NCBI GenBank assembly: GCA_946403215.1
Contig: CAMIZG010000002.1
Location: 1 to 64,000, forward strand
DNA length: 64,000 nucleotides
Reading direction: 5' to 3'
Source: an uncultured Bacteroidales bacterium
GTDB lineage: Bacteria > Bacteroidota > Bacteroidia > Bacteroidales > Paludibacteraceae
The position numbers and the translations under genes were made by a program. Position 1 is the first letter of the stretch, and each line of letters opens with the position of its first letter. Below the pieces are notes generated by a model. The model was not told where the DNA came from and did not search any database. It saw nothing but the letters and a program-made list of their open reading frames with translations. Shown one piece after another: positions 23,254 to 32,108 of the stretch.

Positions 23254-24264
23254 ATGTTAAGCCGTTTGTATGGGGTGTTAGTGCCCTTCTTCGTTAGTTT
23301 TTTACTGGCGTATATATTAGCGCCGGTGGTGAACTTTATGCAGCACAAGTGCCGAGTCAAGAATAGGGTGCTCTCTGTAGTGGTCACCTTGCTCCTTGTC
23401 ATCGGTCTTTTAACCGCTTTGATAGCTATGCTGGCACCGGTTGTTGGTAGGCAGGTAAAGGCCGCTGGCGAAGGTATAGAGACTTATGTCATGAACTTCG
23501 ATGCCGACCGCTACCTCTCGCCTGAGGCGCAAGAGCGTATTCAGACTTGGGCGGAGAATCTCAACATGGAGGAGGTGCTTTCTTACCCCGAGGTGCGCGA
23601 TGCCGTTAAGACGCTCATACCCAAGATTACATCCTGGATTTCCGGTGGCTTGAGTTGGTTGGCGGAACTGGTGGTCGTGTTCATCGGATTGTTGTATCTG
23701 ATCTTCTTACTGATTGACTTTCCGAACATCAAGGCGAATTGGAGCAACTATGTGCCACAACGGATTCGCCCGCATGCCATCACGCTCATGCACGATATCG
23801 GCCACAACATGAATGCTTATTTCCGCGGTCAAGCCATCGTGGCGACTATTGTGGGCGTACTATTTGCTGTCGGATTTACCGTCATCGGCATGCCGATGGG
23901 TATAGCTATGGGACTAATCATCGGTGTTCTCAACCTCGTTCCATACATGCAGGCTTTGGGCATCCCCCCCTGCATCATTCTATGCCTGGTTCAATCGGCG
24001 CAGACAGGTCGCCCGGTGTGGGTCACGCTGCTATGCATGGCGTTGGTGTTCATCGTGGTGCAAACTATACAAGATGTGGTGCTCACACCCAAGATTATGG
24101 GCAAGGTCACCGGTATGAGTCCGGCAACTATCCTGCTTAGTCTCAGTATATGGGGCGCGCTGTTCGGAGTGATAGGTATGATCATCGCTCTACCGCTCAC
24201 TACGCTCGGTATTTCTTATTACAAGCACTATATCCTCAAGCAGCCAAACTCGCAACCTGCATGA
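23254..24264 (+). CDS. AI-2E family transporter, N-terminus short
   Basis: A 336-residue membrane protein of the AI-2E/PerM family. Diagnostic parts are the central YFRGQAIVATIVGVLFAVGF segment, the VLNLVPYMQALG turn and the late QDVVLTPKIMGKVTGMSP. Family members move signals or ions; the annotation AI-2 exporter should not be taken literally. The protein begins directly at the second half of the usual first membrane region (LYGVLVPFFVSFLLAY), so about 20-30 expected N-terminal residues are absent. That may be a deletion or natural variation. Confidence 0.85.
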   Translation: MLSRLYGVLVPFFVSFLLAYILAPVVNFMQHKCRVKNRVLSVVVTLLLVIGLLTALIAMLAPVVGRQVKAAGEGIETYVMNFDADRYLSPEAQERIQTWAENLNMEEVLSYPEVRDAVKTLIPKITSWISGGLSWLAELVVVFIGLLYLIFLLIDFPNIKANWSNYVPQRIRPHAITLMHDIGHNMNAYFRGQAIVATIVGVLFAVGFTVIGMPMGIAMGLIIGVLNLVPYMQALGIPPCIILCLVQSAQTGRPVWVTLLCMALVFIVVQTIQDVVLTPKIMGKVTGMSPATILLSLSIWGALFGVIGMIIALPLTTLGISYYKHYILKQPNSQPA

Positions 24265-24375
24265 TAGCCTGAGCCATTCTTACGGATCCGTGGTGCGCGA
24301 GGTGCATCTGCTGCAAAGCGATGATGCCGCAAAGGTCGCTAAGGGGTTCAGTTTGTCGAGACTCACCAAGGAATA

Positions 24376-24401
24376 GGGCATGCCAAACACATGGCATGCC
24401 C
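24376..24401 (+). terminator. Strong hairpin after the AI-2E gene
   Basis: GGGCATGCCA (24376-24385) pairs perfectly with TGGCATGCCC (24392-24401). The following sequence is TATATTGTG rather than a T run, so it may act as a terminator only weakly or mark RNA processing. Between 24265 and 24372 a 38-codon frame ending GFSLSRLTKE has no recognisable family. Confidence 0.55.
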
Positions 24402-24530
24402 TATATTGTGAGCAAAGAATGGGAGTCTGCGAAATAGCACTATCACACCCCTTCATCGGTGTCGCGAGAGCGCGAGGTAAATGCTATTTTACATAATATA
24501 CGGGGATTTGTGCAATTTAGTTAGGGGTAA

Positions 24531-24574
24531 ACCGAGGAAAAGATGGGTCAAAGACGGGGGAAAGACGGGGCAAA
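24531..24574 (+). repeat. 11-bp tandem array C (three clear units, one weak)
   Basis: Units GATGGGTCAAA, GACGGGGGAAA and GACGGGGCAAA at 24542-24574, preceded by a weaker ACCGAGGAAAA, all with an exact 11-bp period. It lies 75-120 bp upstream of the hut operon promoter. The stretch 24402-24648 holds no gene. Confidence 0.8.
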
Positions 24575-24648
24575 ACAATTTTTTTATCGGGGCATTGCAC
24601 GGACATTTTTAATTTTTCGGCTAAAAAATCTCTATTGCGAAAGAATTA

Positions 24649-24680
24649 TTTGCAAATATCATTTTTTTTTTGTAACTTTG
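24649..24680 (+). promoter_or_regulatory. Promoter of the histidine-degradation operon
   Basis: TTTG at 24649-24652 and TAACTTTG at 24673-24680, spacing 20. ftcD starts 42 bp downstream. Array C just upstream is a candidate regulator site, but this is only positional. Confidence 0.82.
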
Positions 24681-24721
24681 CCTTTGTTTTCATAATTGAT
24701 ACGAATCAAGCAATACATACC

Positions 24722-26440
24722 ATGAACAAACTGATTGAATGTGTGCCTAATTTCTCCGAAGGCCGCAACAAACAAGTCATCGACCAGATTGTAGCCGAGA
24801 TAGTAGCCACGGAACTTAACGGCGAACGAGTCAAACTGCTGGATGTCGATCCCGGCGAAGCCACCAACCGTACGGTCGTTACCTTTGTCGGCGAACCTGA
24901 AGTGGTGGTCGAAGCCGCCTTCCGCGGAGCTCGCAAAGCCGCTGAACTCATCGACATGCGCCAACACCATGGCGCCCACCCGCGTAGCGGCGCAACAGAC
25001 GTATGTCCGCTCATCCCCGTGGCAGGTGTCACCCTTGAGGAGTGTGCTGAACTTGCGCGCGCGCTTGCCAAACGCCTTTACTCCGAGCTTGGTATCCCCT
25101 GCTACTGCTACGAAGCCGCTGCCTTCACCCCCGAGCGAAAGAACCTGGCCGTCTGCCGTGAAGGCGAATACGAAGCCTTGCCCGAGAAAATGAGCGATCC
25201 CAAGCGGCGTCCTGATTTCGGTCCTGATAAGTTCGACGAGCGTACTGCACAAGTCGGCGCAACCAACGTAGGGGCGCGCAACTTCCTCATAGCCGTCAAC
25301 TTCAACCTCAACACCACCAGCACACGCCGCGCCATGGCTGTCGCCTTTGATGTGCGAGAGAAAGGTCGCAAAGCACGCGAGGGCGGGTCGCTCACCGGCA
25401 AGATCCTTCGCGACGAAAACGGACAGGAAATATGGATCCCCGGCACACTCAAAGGCTGCAAAGCCATCGGCTGGTACATCGATGAGTATGGTATAGCCCA
25501 AGTAAGCATGAACATTACAGACATTACTGCCACGCCGCTCCACGCAGCCTTTGAAGAGGTCTCCCGTGCTGCAGCGGCACGCGGCATGCGCGTAACAGGT
25601 GCCGAGATAGTTGGCTTAGTTCCTAAATGTGCGCTCATCGATGCAGGCCGATACTACCTCACCCGCCAGCAGCGCTCGCTCGGTATAAGCGAGGCGGAGA
25701 TCATCCGTATGGCCGTCAAATCCATGGGGCTGGACGAACTCAAACCCTTTAATCCCAAAGAGAAGATCATCGAATATATGATTGAGGATGAGCAGGCTGA
25801 GGCCGCCAAAGAACGTCTCATCCGTATGACCTGCAAAGGTTTTGCCATCGAGACAGCCAGCGAGTCACCCGCACCCGGTGGAGGCAGTATATCCGCCTAC
25901 ATGGGCGCGTTAGGTGCCGCCCTCGGTACGATGGTTGCTAACCTGAGCGCCCACAAGCGCGGATGGGACGAGCGCTGGGAGGAGTTCTCCGGGGTAGCCG
26001 AACAAGGCCAGGCTGTGATGAACGATCTGCTCGCTCTGGTGGATGAGGATACAGCCGCCTTCAACAAGATAATGGACGTCTTTGCAATGCCCAAATCTAC
26101 CGACGAGGAGAAAGCCGCGCGCGCAGCCGCCATGGAAGCCGCAACGCTCTATGCAACCCAAGTACCCCTGCGCACCATGAAGGCCGCACTACGCGCAATG
26201 CCTGTCATCCGTGCCATGGCCGAAAAAGGTAATCCTGCCAGCGCCAGTGACGCCGGAGTAGGCGCTCTCGCCGCGCGCGCAGCCGTGCGCGGAGCAGATA
26301 TGAACGTACGCATCAACGCCGCCGGACTCAAAGACCGCGCTAAGGCCGAACAACTCATCGCCGAAGCAGCAGACCTCGTCCGCCAAGCCGAAGTTGCGGA
26401 GCGCGAGATCCTCGAAATAGTGAACAAAAATATCGGATAG
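24722..26440 (+). CDS. ftcD: Glutamate formimidoyltransferase / formimidoyl-THF cyclodeaminase
   Basis: A 572-residue bifunctional enzyme starting at MNKLIECVPNFSEGRNK; the track's longer start is upstream of the promoter-proximal ATG. The transferase domain (residues 1-330) has HHGAHPRSGATDVCPLIP and the FNLNTT segment. The cyclodeaminase domain (about 370-570) has APGGGSISAYMGALGAALG and the ASDAGVGALAARAAVRGA segment. It moves the formimino group of histidine breakdown onto tetrahydrofolate and releases ammonia, giving 5,10-methenyl-THF. First gene of the hut operon. Confidence 0.95.
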   Translation: MNKLIECVPNFSEGRNKQVIDQIVAEIVATELNGERVKLLDVDPGEATNRTVVTFVGEPEVVVEAAFRGARKAAELIDMRQHHGAHPRSGATDVCPLIPVAGVTLEECAELARALAKRLYSELGIPCYCYEAAAFTPERKNLAVCREGEYEALPEKMSDPKRRPDFGPDKFDERTAQVGATNVGARNFLIAVNFNLNTTSTRRAMAVAFDVREKGRKAREGGSLTGKILRDENGQEIWIPGTLKGCKAIGWYIDEYGIAQVSMNITDITATPLHAAFEEVSRAAAARGMRVTGAEIVGLVPKCALIDAGRYYLTRQQRSLGISEAEIIRMAVKSMGLDELKPFNPKEKIIEYMIEDEQAEAAKERLIRMTCKGFAIETASESPAPGGGSISAYMGALGAALGTMVANLSAHKRGWDERWEEFSGVAEQGQAVMNDLLALVDEDTAAFNKIMDVFAMPKSTDEEKAARAAAMEAATLYATQVPLRTMKAALRAMPVIRAMAEKGNPASASDAGVGALAARAAVRGADMNVRINAAGLKDRAKAEQLIAEAADLVRQAEVAEREILEIVNKNIG

Positions 26441-26488
26441 GCTTCCTAGGAATACTAGCCCGCCCAGGCCAACTATATAGAGTAGATT

Positions 26489-28516
26489 ATGACCGATTTT
26501 CAACGTGAGATACTAGCCGGCATCCCTGCCGAGTTACCCGATCGCAAGCCCTACGATCCCTCCATCAATCATGCGCCCAAGCGCAAGGATATCCTTTCTG
26601 ACGAGGAGAAAGTGCTCGCGCTCAAGAACGCGCTCCGGTATTTCGACCCCAAGCACCACGCTGTTCTGGCACCGGAGTTTGCCGAGGAGTTGCGCACTTA
26701 CGGACGAATCTATATGTACCGTTTTCGTCCGTCGTACGCCATGTACGCACGCCCTATTGATGAGTACCCCGCCCGTTCGCGTCAGGCGGCGGCTATTATG
26801 GCTATGATCCAGAACAACCTCGATCCGCGTGTAGCCCAACACCCGCACGAACTCATCATATACGGAGGCAACGGAGCCATCTTCCAGAACTGGGCACAGT
26901 ACCGCCTGACCATGCAGTACCTCGCCACGATGACCGACGAGCAGACCCTGGCCATGTACTCCGGTCTGCCTATGGGACTCTTCCCCAGCCACAAGGACGC
27001 GCCGCGCGTCGTCGTCACCAACGGAATGGTGATCCCCAACTACTCCAGCCAAGACCACTGGGAGCGGTTCAACGCCTTGGGCGTGTCGCAGTATGGACAG
27101 ATGACCGCCGGATCGTACATGTACATCGGTCCGCAAGGTATCGTACACGGCACGACCATCACCGTGATGAACGCGGCGCGTAAGCAATTACGCAAACGCG
27201 GAATGACCGGTTCGCTCGAAGAACGCAAAGGAATGCTCTTTGTCACCGCCGGTCTGGGGGGGATGTCGGGCGCACAACCTAAGGCAGGAAACATAGCCGG
27301 CGTGGTGAGCGTCACGGCGGAGATCAATCCCTTAGCCGCCGAGAAACGCCATGAGCAGGGCTGGGTGGATGAACTCCACTACGATCTCGACGAACTGTTG
27401 GCACGCATTCGTTGTGCGCAGGCTGACAAAGAGGTCGTTTCCCTCGCCTACGTAGGTAACATCGTTGATCTCTGGGAACGCCTGGCTGACGAGAAATACC
27501 CTGTGGACTTGGGATCCGACCAGACATCCCTGCACAATCCTTGGGCAGGTGGCTACTACCCCGTTGGCTATTCGCTCGAAGAATCAAAACGGATGATGGC
27601 GGAAGAGCCCGAGCGGTTCAAAGAGGCCGTTCGGGCGTCCCTGCGTCGTCACGTGGCAGCTATCAACCGCCTGAGCGCCGATGGTATGTACTTCTTCGAC
27701 TACGGCAACGCCTTCCTGCTCGAGAGTTCGCGTGCCGGAGCTGATGTGCTCCGCGCCGATGGCACCTTCCGCTACCCGTCGTACGTACAAGATATCATGG
27801 GACCGATGTTCTTCGATTACGGCTTTGGCCCCTTCCGTTGGGTTTGTATGTCCGAAGACCCGAAAGACCTGCAGAAATCCGACGACTTGGCCGTAAAGGT
27901 ATTGAGCGAGATCGTTCAAGATGCCCCCGAAGAGATCCAAGGGCAGATGCACGATAATATCCATTGGATCGAGGAAGCCGGTCGCAATAACCTCGTCGTA
28001 GGTTCGCAGGCACGTATCCTGTATGCCGACTGCGAAGGACGAACCAGGATCGCACTCGCCTTCAACGATGCTATACGCCGGGGCGAGATAACAGCGCCTA
28101 TCGTACTCGGTCGCGATCATCATGACGTGAGCGGTACCGACTCACCTTTCCGCGAGACCAGCAACATCTACGACGGCAGCCGGTTCACGGCCGACATGGC
28201 TATCCAAAACGTTATCGGCGACGGATTCCGGGGCGCGACCTGGGTCAGCATCCACAACGGAGGAGGAGTAGGATGGGGTGAAGTCATCAACGGAGGTTTT
28301 GGTATGGTCATCGACGGAAGTGATGATAGCGAACGTCACATCAAGAACATGCTCTTCTGGGATGTTAACAATGGTATAGCACGCCGTAGCTGGGCTCGCA
28401 ACGAAGGTGCCAGCCACGCCATCCTCCGCGAGATGAACCGCACACCCGAACTGAAGGTGACTGTACCAAACTTGGCGGATGAACAACTCATCCGCAGAGC
28501 CCTCAATCGTCAATAA
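26489..28516 (+). CDS. hutU: Urocanate hydratase
   Basis: A 675-residue enzyme converting urocanate to imidazolonepropionate with NAD as electrophile. Family blocks include ELIIYGGNGAIFQNWAQYRL, SGLPMGLFPSHKDAPRVVVT, GQMTAGSYMYIGPQGIVHGT and SIHNGGGVGWGEVINGGFG, and the DYGFGPFRWVCMSEDPKDL segment near the active site. The length is of the long (about 660-680 residue) form found in Bacteroidota rather than the 550-residue proteobacterial form. Spacing to ftcD is 48 bp and to hutH 44 bp. Confidence 0.95.
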   Translation: MTDFQREILAGIPAELPDRKPYDPSINHAPKRKDILSDEEKVLALKNALRYFDPKHHAVLAPEFAEELRTYGRIYMYRFRPSYAMYARPIDEYPARSRQAAAIMAMIQNNLDPRVAQHPHELIIYGGNGAIFQNWAQYRLTMQYLATMTDEQTLAMYSGLPMGLFPSHKDAPRVVVTNGMVIPNYSSQDHWERFNALGVSQYGQMTAGSYMYIGPQGIVHGTTITVMNAARKQLRKRGMTGSLEERKGMLFVTAGLGGMSGAQPKAGNIAGVVSVTAEINPLAAEKRHEQGWVDELHYDLDELLARIRCAQADKEVVSLAYVGNIVDLWERLADEKYPVDLGSDQTSLHNPWAGGYYPVGYSLEESKRMMAEEPERFKEAVRASLRRHVAAINRLSADGMYFFDYGNAFLLESSRAGADVLRADGTFRYPSYVQDIMGPMFFDYGFGPFRWVCMSEDPKDLQKSDDLAVKVLSEIVQDAPEEIQGQMHDNIHWIEEAGRNNLVVGSQARILYADCEGRTRIALAFNDAIRRGEITAPIVLGRDHHDVSGTDSPFRETSNIYDGSRFTADMAIQNVIGDGFRGATWVSIHNGGGVGWGEVINGGFGMVIDGSDDSERHIKNMLFWDVNNGIARRSWARNEGASHAILREMNRTPELKVTVPNLADEQLIRRALNRQ

Positions 28517-28560
28517 AAATCAATCGTAAATAGTAAATCTGTAATTCGTCAATTATAATT

Positions 28561-30045
28561 ATGCACATAATTAGTTCTGCTCGCTTGACCATCGAACGCG
28601 TCAAGCAGATTTTAGACAACCACGAGCAACTCCAACTCGGAGAGGAAGCCGTCGCAGCCATCGAGAAGTGCCGCAAGTACCTCGACAGCAAGATGGGTGA
28701 CATCAGCCATCCTATCTATGGTGTAACTACAGGTTTTGGTTCGCTCTGTAACATCTCCATCCCCGAGAAAGAACTCAGCCAGCTCCAACACAACCTCGTC
28801 ATGTCGCATGCATGCGGAATGGGCGATGAGGTGCGTCCCGAGATCGTGAAGATCATGCTCCTTATGAAAGCACAATCTCTCAGTTACGGCCATTCGGGTT
28901 CGCAACTTGTTACCGTTCAGCGCCTGATTGATATGTTCAACAACGATGTGCTGCCTATCGTCTATCAGCAAGGTTCACTCGGCGCGTCAGGCGACCTGGC
29001 ACCGCTGGCGCACCTCTGTCTGCCGATCATCGGTTTGGGCGAGGTCTATTACAAAGGCCAGCGTCGCGAGAGTGCAGAGGTGTGGAAAGAACTCGGCTGG
29101 GAACCTATCCGCTTGCAGGCGAAGGAAGGACTCGCGCTACTCAATGGCACGCAGTTCATGTCCGCACATGCTGTGTGGTGCATCATCCAAGCCGAGCGTC
29201 TGAGTCGTTGGGCTGACATGATCGGAGCAATCTCGCTCGAGGCCTTTGACGGATGCATCGAACCGTTCTATCCGCATAGCCATCGTCTGCGCGCACAGCC
29301 AGGACAACTCGTTACGGCCGAACGATTCGCCGAACTGCTCGAAGGTAGCGAGCTCATCTCTCGCAAGAAAGAGCACGTGCAAGACCCCTACTCCTTCCGA
29401 TGCATCCCGCAGGTTCATGGTGCTGTCAAGGACACCATCGCCCATGTGCATGGCATCATTGAGAACGAGATCAACTCCGCTACCGACAATCCGAACATCT
29501 TCCCCGACGAGGATATGATCATCTCGGCCGGTAACTTCCATGGCGAACCCATAGCCATCCCGATGGATATGTTGGCTGTGGCACTTAGCGAACTGGCCAG
29601 CATATCCGAACGACGCGTCTATCGCCTCATCTCCGGACAACGTAGTCTGCCTCCGTTCCTCGTAGCCAAACCAGGACTGAGTAGCGGTTTCATGATCCCG
29701 CAGTACACAGCCGCAAGCATCGTCAGTCAGTCCAAAGGATTGTGCTGGCCGGCCTCCTGCGACTCCATTCCATCCTCGCAAGACCAGGAAGATCATGTAT
29801 CCATGGGATCCAACTCCGCCACCAAACTGGTGCGTGTAGTCGAGAACACCGAGTCCGTCTTGGGAATCGAACTGATGAATGCTGCCCAAGCAATCGAGTT
29901 CCGTCGTCCCGCCAAGTCGTCACCCAAACTGGAGAAGATAGTAACCGAGTACCGCAAAGTGGTGCCCTTCATCTACGTCGATTGTTATATGCACCCCATG
30001 ATGGTTCAAAGCAAAGAGTTTATTCGCCGTGAGGACCTGTATTAG
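28561..30045 (+). CDS. hutH: Histidine ammonia-lyase
   Basis: A 494-residue lyase that removes ammonia from histidine to give urocanate, the first step of the pathway. The self-processing MIO triad Ala-Ser-Gly is in GSLGASGDLAPLAH, near residue 144. The catalytic Tyr lies in YGVTTGFGSLC and the downstream QDHVSMG-type block reads QEDHVSMGSNSATK. A 7-bp-like repetitive AT-rich spacer precedes the start. The 3' end overlaps hutI by 17 bp. Confidence 0.95.
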   Translation: MHIISSARLTIERVKQILDNHEQLQLGEEAVAAIEKCRKYLDSKMGDISHPIYGVTTGFGSLCNISIPEKELSQLQHNLVMSHACGMGDEVRPEIVKIMLLMKAQSLSYGHSGSQLVTVQRLIDMFNNDVLPIVYQQGSLGASGDLAPLAHLCLPIIGLGEVYYKGQRRESAEVWKELGWEPIRLQAKEGLALLNGTQFMSAHAVWCIIQAERLSRWADMIGAISLEAFDGCIEPFYPHSHRLRAQPGQLVTAERFAELLEGSELISRKKEHVQDPYSFRCIPQVHGAVKDTIAHVHGIIENEINSATDNPNIFPDEDMIISAGNFHGEPIAIPMDMLAVALSELASISERRVYRLISGQRSLPPFLVAKPGLSSGFMIPQYTAASIVSQSKGLCWPASCDSIPSSQDQEDHVSMGSNSATKLVRVVENTESVLGIELMNAAQAIEFRRPAKSSPKLEKIVTEYRKVVPFIYVDCYMHPMMVQSKEFIRREDLY

Positions 30046-31255
30046 TCATATTCGCGAGATCGTAGGCATCGTCCCTCAGGGCGTGCTGCGCAAGCAAGGC
30101 GTCGAGATGAACGAGACGGGCATCCTTCACGATGCATGGCTCCTTATTGATGGTGATCGTATAGCCGCCTTCGGTGAGATGAGCAGTATGCCTACCGATG
30201 TCGATGCGTACATTAACGCCGAAGAAGGACTGCTGATGCCCTCGTTCTGCGATTCGCACACCCACATAGTCTATGCCGGTTCGCGCGAAGGAGAGTTCCT
30301 CGACAAGATCAACGGACTGAGTTACGAACAGATAGCCCGCCGCGGCGGAGGTATCCTTAACTCGGCCGACCGACTCCACGAGACATCCGAGGAAGAGCTC
30401 TATCGTCAATCCATGGAGCGCCTGAACGAGATGATTCAGAAGGGTTCTGGTGCCATCGAGATCAAGAGCGGCTATGGACTGAACACCCAGGATGAACTCA
30501 AGATGCTCCGTGTCATCCGGCGTATGCGCGAGCAAACGCCTGCGCTCGTGCGCGCTACTTTCTTAGGCGCGCATGCTATCGGACGCGGGTACACACATGA
30601 TGAGTACGTGCGCCTCGTGGCGGATGAGATGATTCCGGCAGTAGCCAAGGAGAACTTAGCCGACTTCGTCGATGTGTTCTGCGACGACGGGTTCTTTACA
30701 GTTGAAGATACCGACCGTATTCTCCGTGCCGGAGAGCAGTATGGTCTTCGCCCCAAGATCCATGCCAACGAACTGGCTGTGAGTGGTGGCGTGCAGATTG
30801 GTGTCAAGCACCAGGCACTCAGCGTCGATCACTTGGAGAAGACAACCGATGCCGAGATCGAAGCCTTGCGCGGTAGCGTAACTATGCCCACCATGCTCCC
30901 GGGGTCGTCGTTCTTCCTCGGTCTGCCCTACGGCCGTGCAAAGGACTTCGTCGAAGCCGGACTTGGCGTCGCCCTTGCCAGCGACTACAACCCGGGTTCA
31001 TCACCCAGCGGAGATATGCGTTTCGTTATGGCGATGGCTTGCATCCGTATGCGTCTGACTGCTGTGCAAGCACTCAATGCCGTCACGCTCAACTCCGCCT
31101 ACGCGATGGGGGTGAGCGACGAGGTAGGATCGATCACCGTTGGCAAACGTGCCAACCTCATCCTCACCCGTCCGCTCAACTCACTCACCATGATCCCCTA
31201 CATGTACCAAACACCATTTATTAAACAGATCATTCTAAATGGAAAATTGCTTTGA
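30029..31255 (+). CDS. hutI: Imidazolonepropionase
   Basis: A 408-residue amidohydrolase opening the imidazolone ring to formiminoglutamate. The metal site HTH is in SFCDSHTHIVYAGSREGEF, with GGGI and SGYGLNTQDELKML following and the AVSGGVQIG region later. The start is a GTG at 30029 inside the hutH end; VRTCISHIREIVGI aligns with the usual N-terminus. The C-terminus overlaps the folD start by 17 bp, so hutH, hutI and folD are tightly coupled. Confidence 0.94.
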   Translation: MRTCISHIREIVGIVPQGVLRKQGVEMNETGILHDAWLLIDGDRIAAFGEMSSMPTDVDAYINAEEGLLMPSFCDSHTHIVYAGSREGEFLDKINGLSYEQIARRGGGILNSADRLHETSEEELYRQSMERLNEMIQKGSGAIEIKSGYGLNTQDELKMLRVIRRMREQTPALVRATFLGAHAIGRGYTHDEYVRLVADEMIPAVAKENLADFVDVFCDDGFFTVEDTDRILRAGEQYGLRPKIHANELAVSGGVQIGVKHQALSVDHLEKTTDAEIEALRGSVTMPTMLPGSSFFLGLPYGRAKDFVEAGLGVALASDYNPGSSPSGDMRFVMAMACIRMRLTAVQALNAVTLNSAYAMGVSDEVGSITVGKRANLILTRPLNSLTMIPYMYQTPFIKQIILNGKLL

Positions 31256-32108
31256 TGGAAAGAAACTGGCAGAGGAGATCCGTTCCTCTCTCCGCGAACG
31301 AATATATGCGTTACAAAGCCGCTACGGCCGTGTGCCGTGTTTGAGCGTGTTACTCGTAGGCGATGACTACGGCAGCCAGCGTTATGTGACAGCTTGTGAA
31401 AAGAATGCTGCATTCGTCGGACTTACCTGCCGTGTTATCCGTATGCCTGAGGATAGTACGGACCAGCAGGTGCTCGCGCAGGTTAGCGCGCTCAATGAAG
31501 ATAATCAGGTAGATGCCATCCTCGTCCAGATGCCCCTGCCCAAGCATATATCCCAAGCAAAAATTGTTGCGGCACTCAGTCCCGCCAAGGATGTAGATGG
31601 CGTGACAGATACCAATGTGGCTCAACTCTGGAAACAGAAAAGAAACGACTACAGCCGTTTCTCTGTGCCCTGCACGCCGCGTAGCGCCATGCGTATTCTC
31701 GAAGCCTCGGGTATCAACCCCGATGGCATGAACGCCGTTGTCGTTGGCCGTAGTAATATTGTAGGCTTGCCTGTCGCCAAACTATTGATGAACGCCAACG
31801 CTACTGTTACCGTTGCGCACAGCCACACACGCGACCTGCCTGCTGTCCTGCGCCGCGCAGACCTCATCGTAGCGGCTATCGGTCAGCCTAAGTTCATCAC
31901 AGCCGACATGATCTCCGATGGTGCCGTAGTTATTGATGTAGGTATCAATAGCGATCCTGCTACCGGCAAATTATGCGGCGACGTGGACTTTGAGCACGTG
32001 GCACCCAAATGTCGCTTCATCACTCCCGTTCCGGGTGGAGTTGGACCACTCACGATCTGTTCCCTGATGGAGAACGCCATCGACTGTTTCCTGCGCCTGC
32101 ATGCTTAG
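31239..32108 (+). CDS. folD: FolD-type methylene-THF dehydrogenase/cyclohydrolase, catalytic Lys replaced
   Basis: A 289-residue FolD homologue. The NADP-binding part has VVGRSNIVGLPVAKLL, and the end has FITPVPGGVGPLTICSLMEN, both standard. In the active-site motif the usual YVxxKxK reads YVTACEK: the general-base lysine (Lys56 of the human enzyme) is Cys. The normally glycine-containing PCTPxG turn reads PCTPRS. In human MTHFD1, Lys56 substitutions abolish cyclohydrolase but can leave dehydrogenase activity. Its place behind ftcD/hutUHI suggests use of the methenyl-THF made by FtcD. Confidence 0.87.
   Translation: MENCFDGKKLAEEIRSSLRERIYALQSRYGRVPCLSVLLVGDDYGSQRYVTACEKNAAFVGLTCRVIRMPEDSTDQQVLAQVSALNEDNQVDAILVQMPLPKHISQAKIVAALSPAKDVDGVTDTNVAQLWKQKRNDYSRFSVPCTPRSAMRILEASGINPDGMNAVVVGRSNIVGLPVAKLLMNANATVTVAHSHTRDLPAVLRRADLIVAAIGQPKFITADMISDGAVVIDVGINSDPATGKLCGDVDFEHVAPKCRFITPVPGGVGPLTICSLMENAIDCFLRLHA

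Noticed and set aside
1-24700. Integron-like cassette array as an explanation for the many small same-strand genes
   Set aside because: No attC-like imperfect inverted repeats were seen between the genes; many are joined by ATGA overlaps, and no integron integrase is present.
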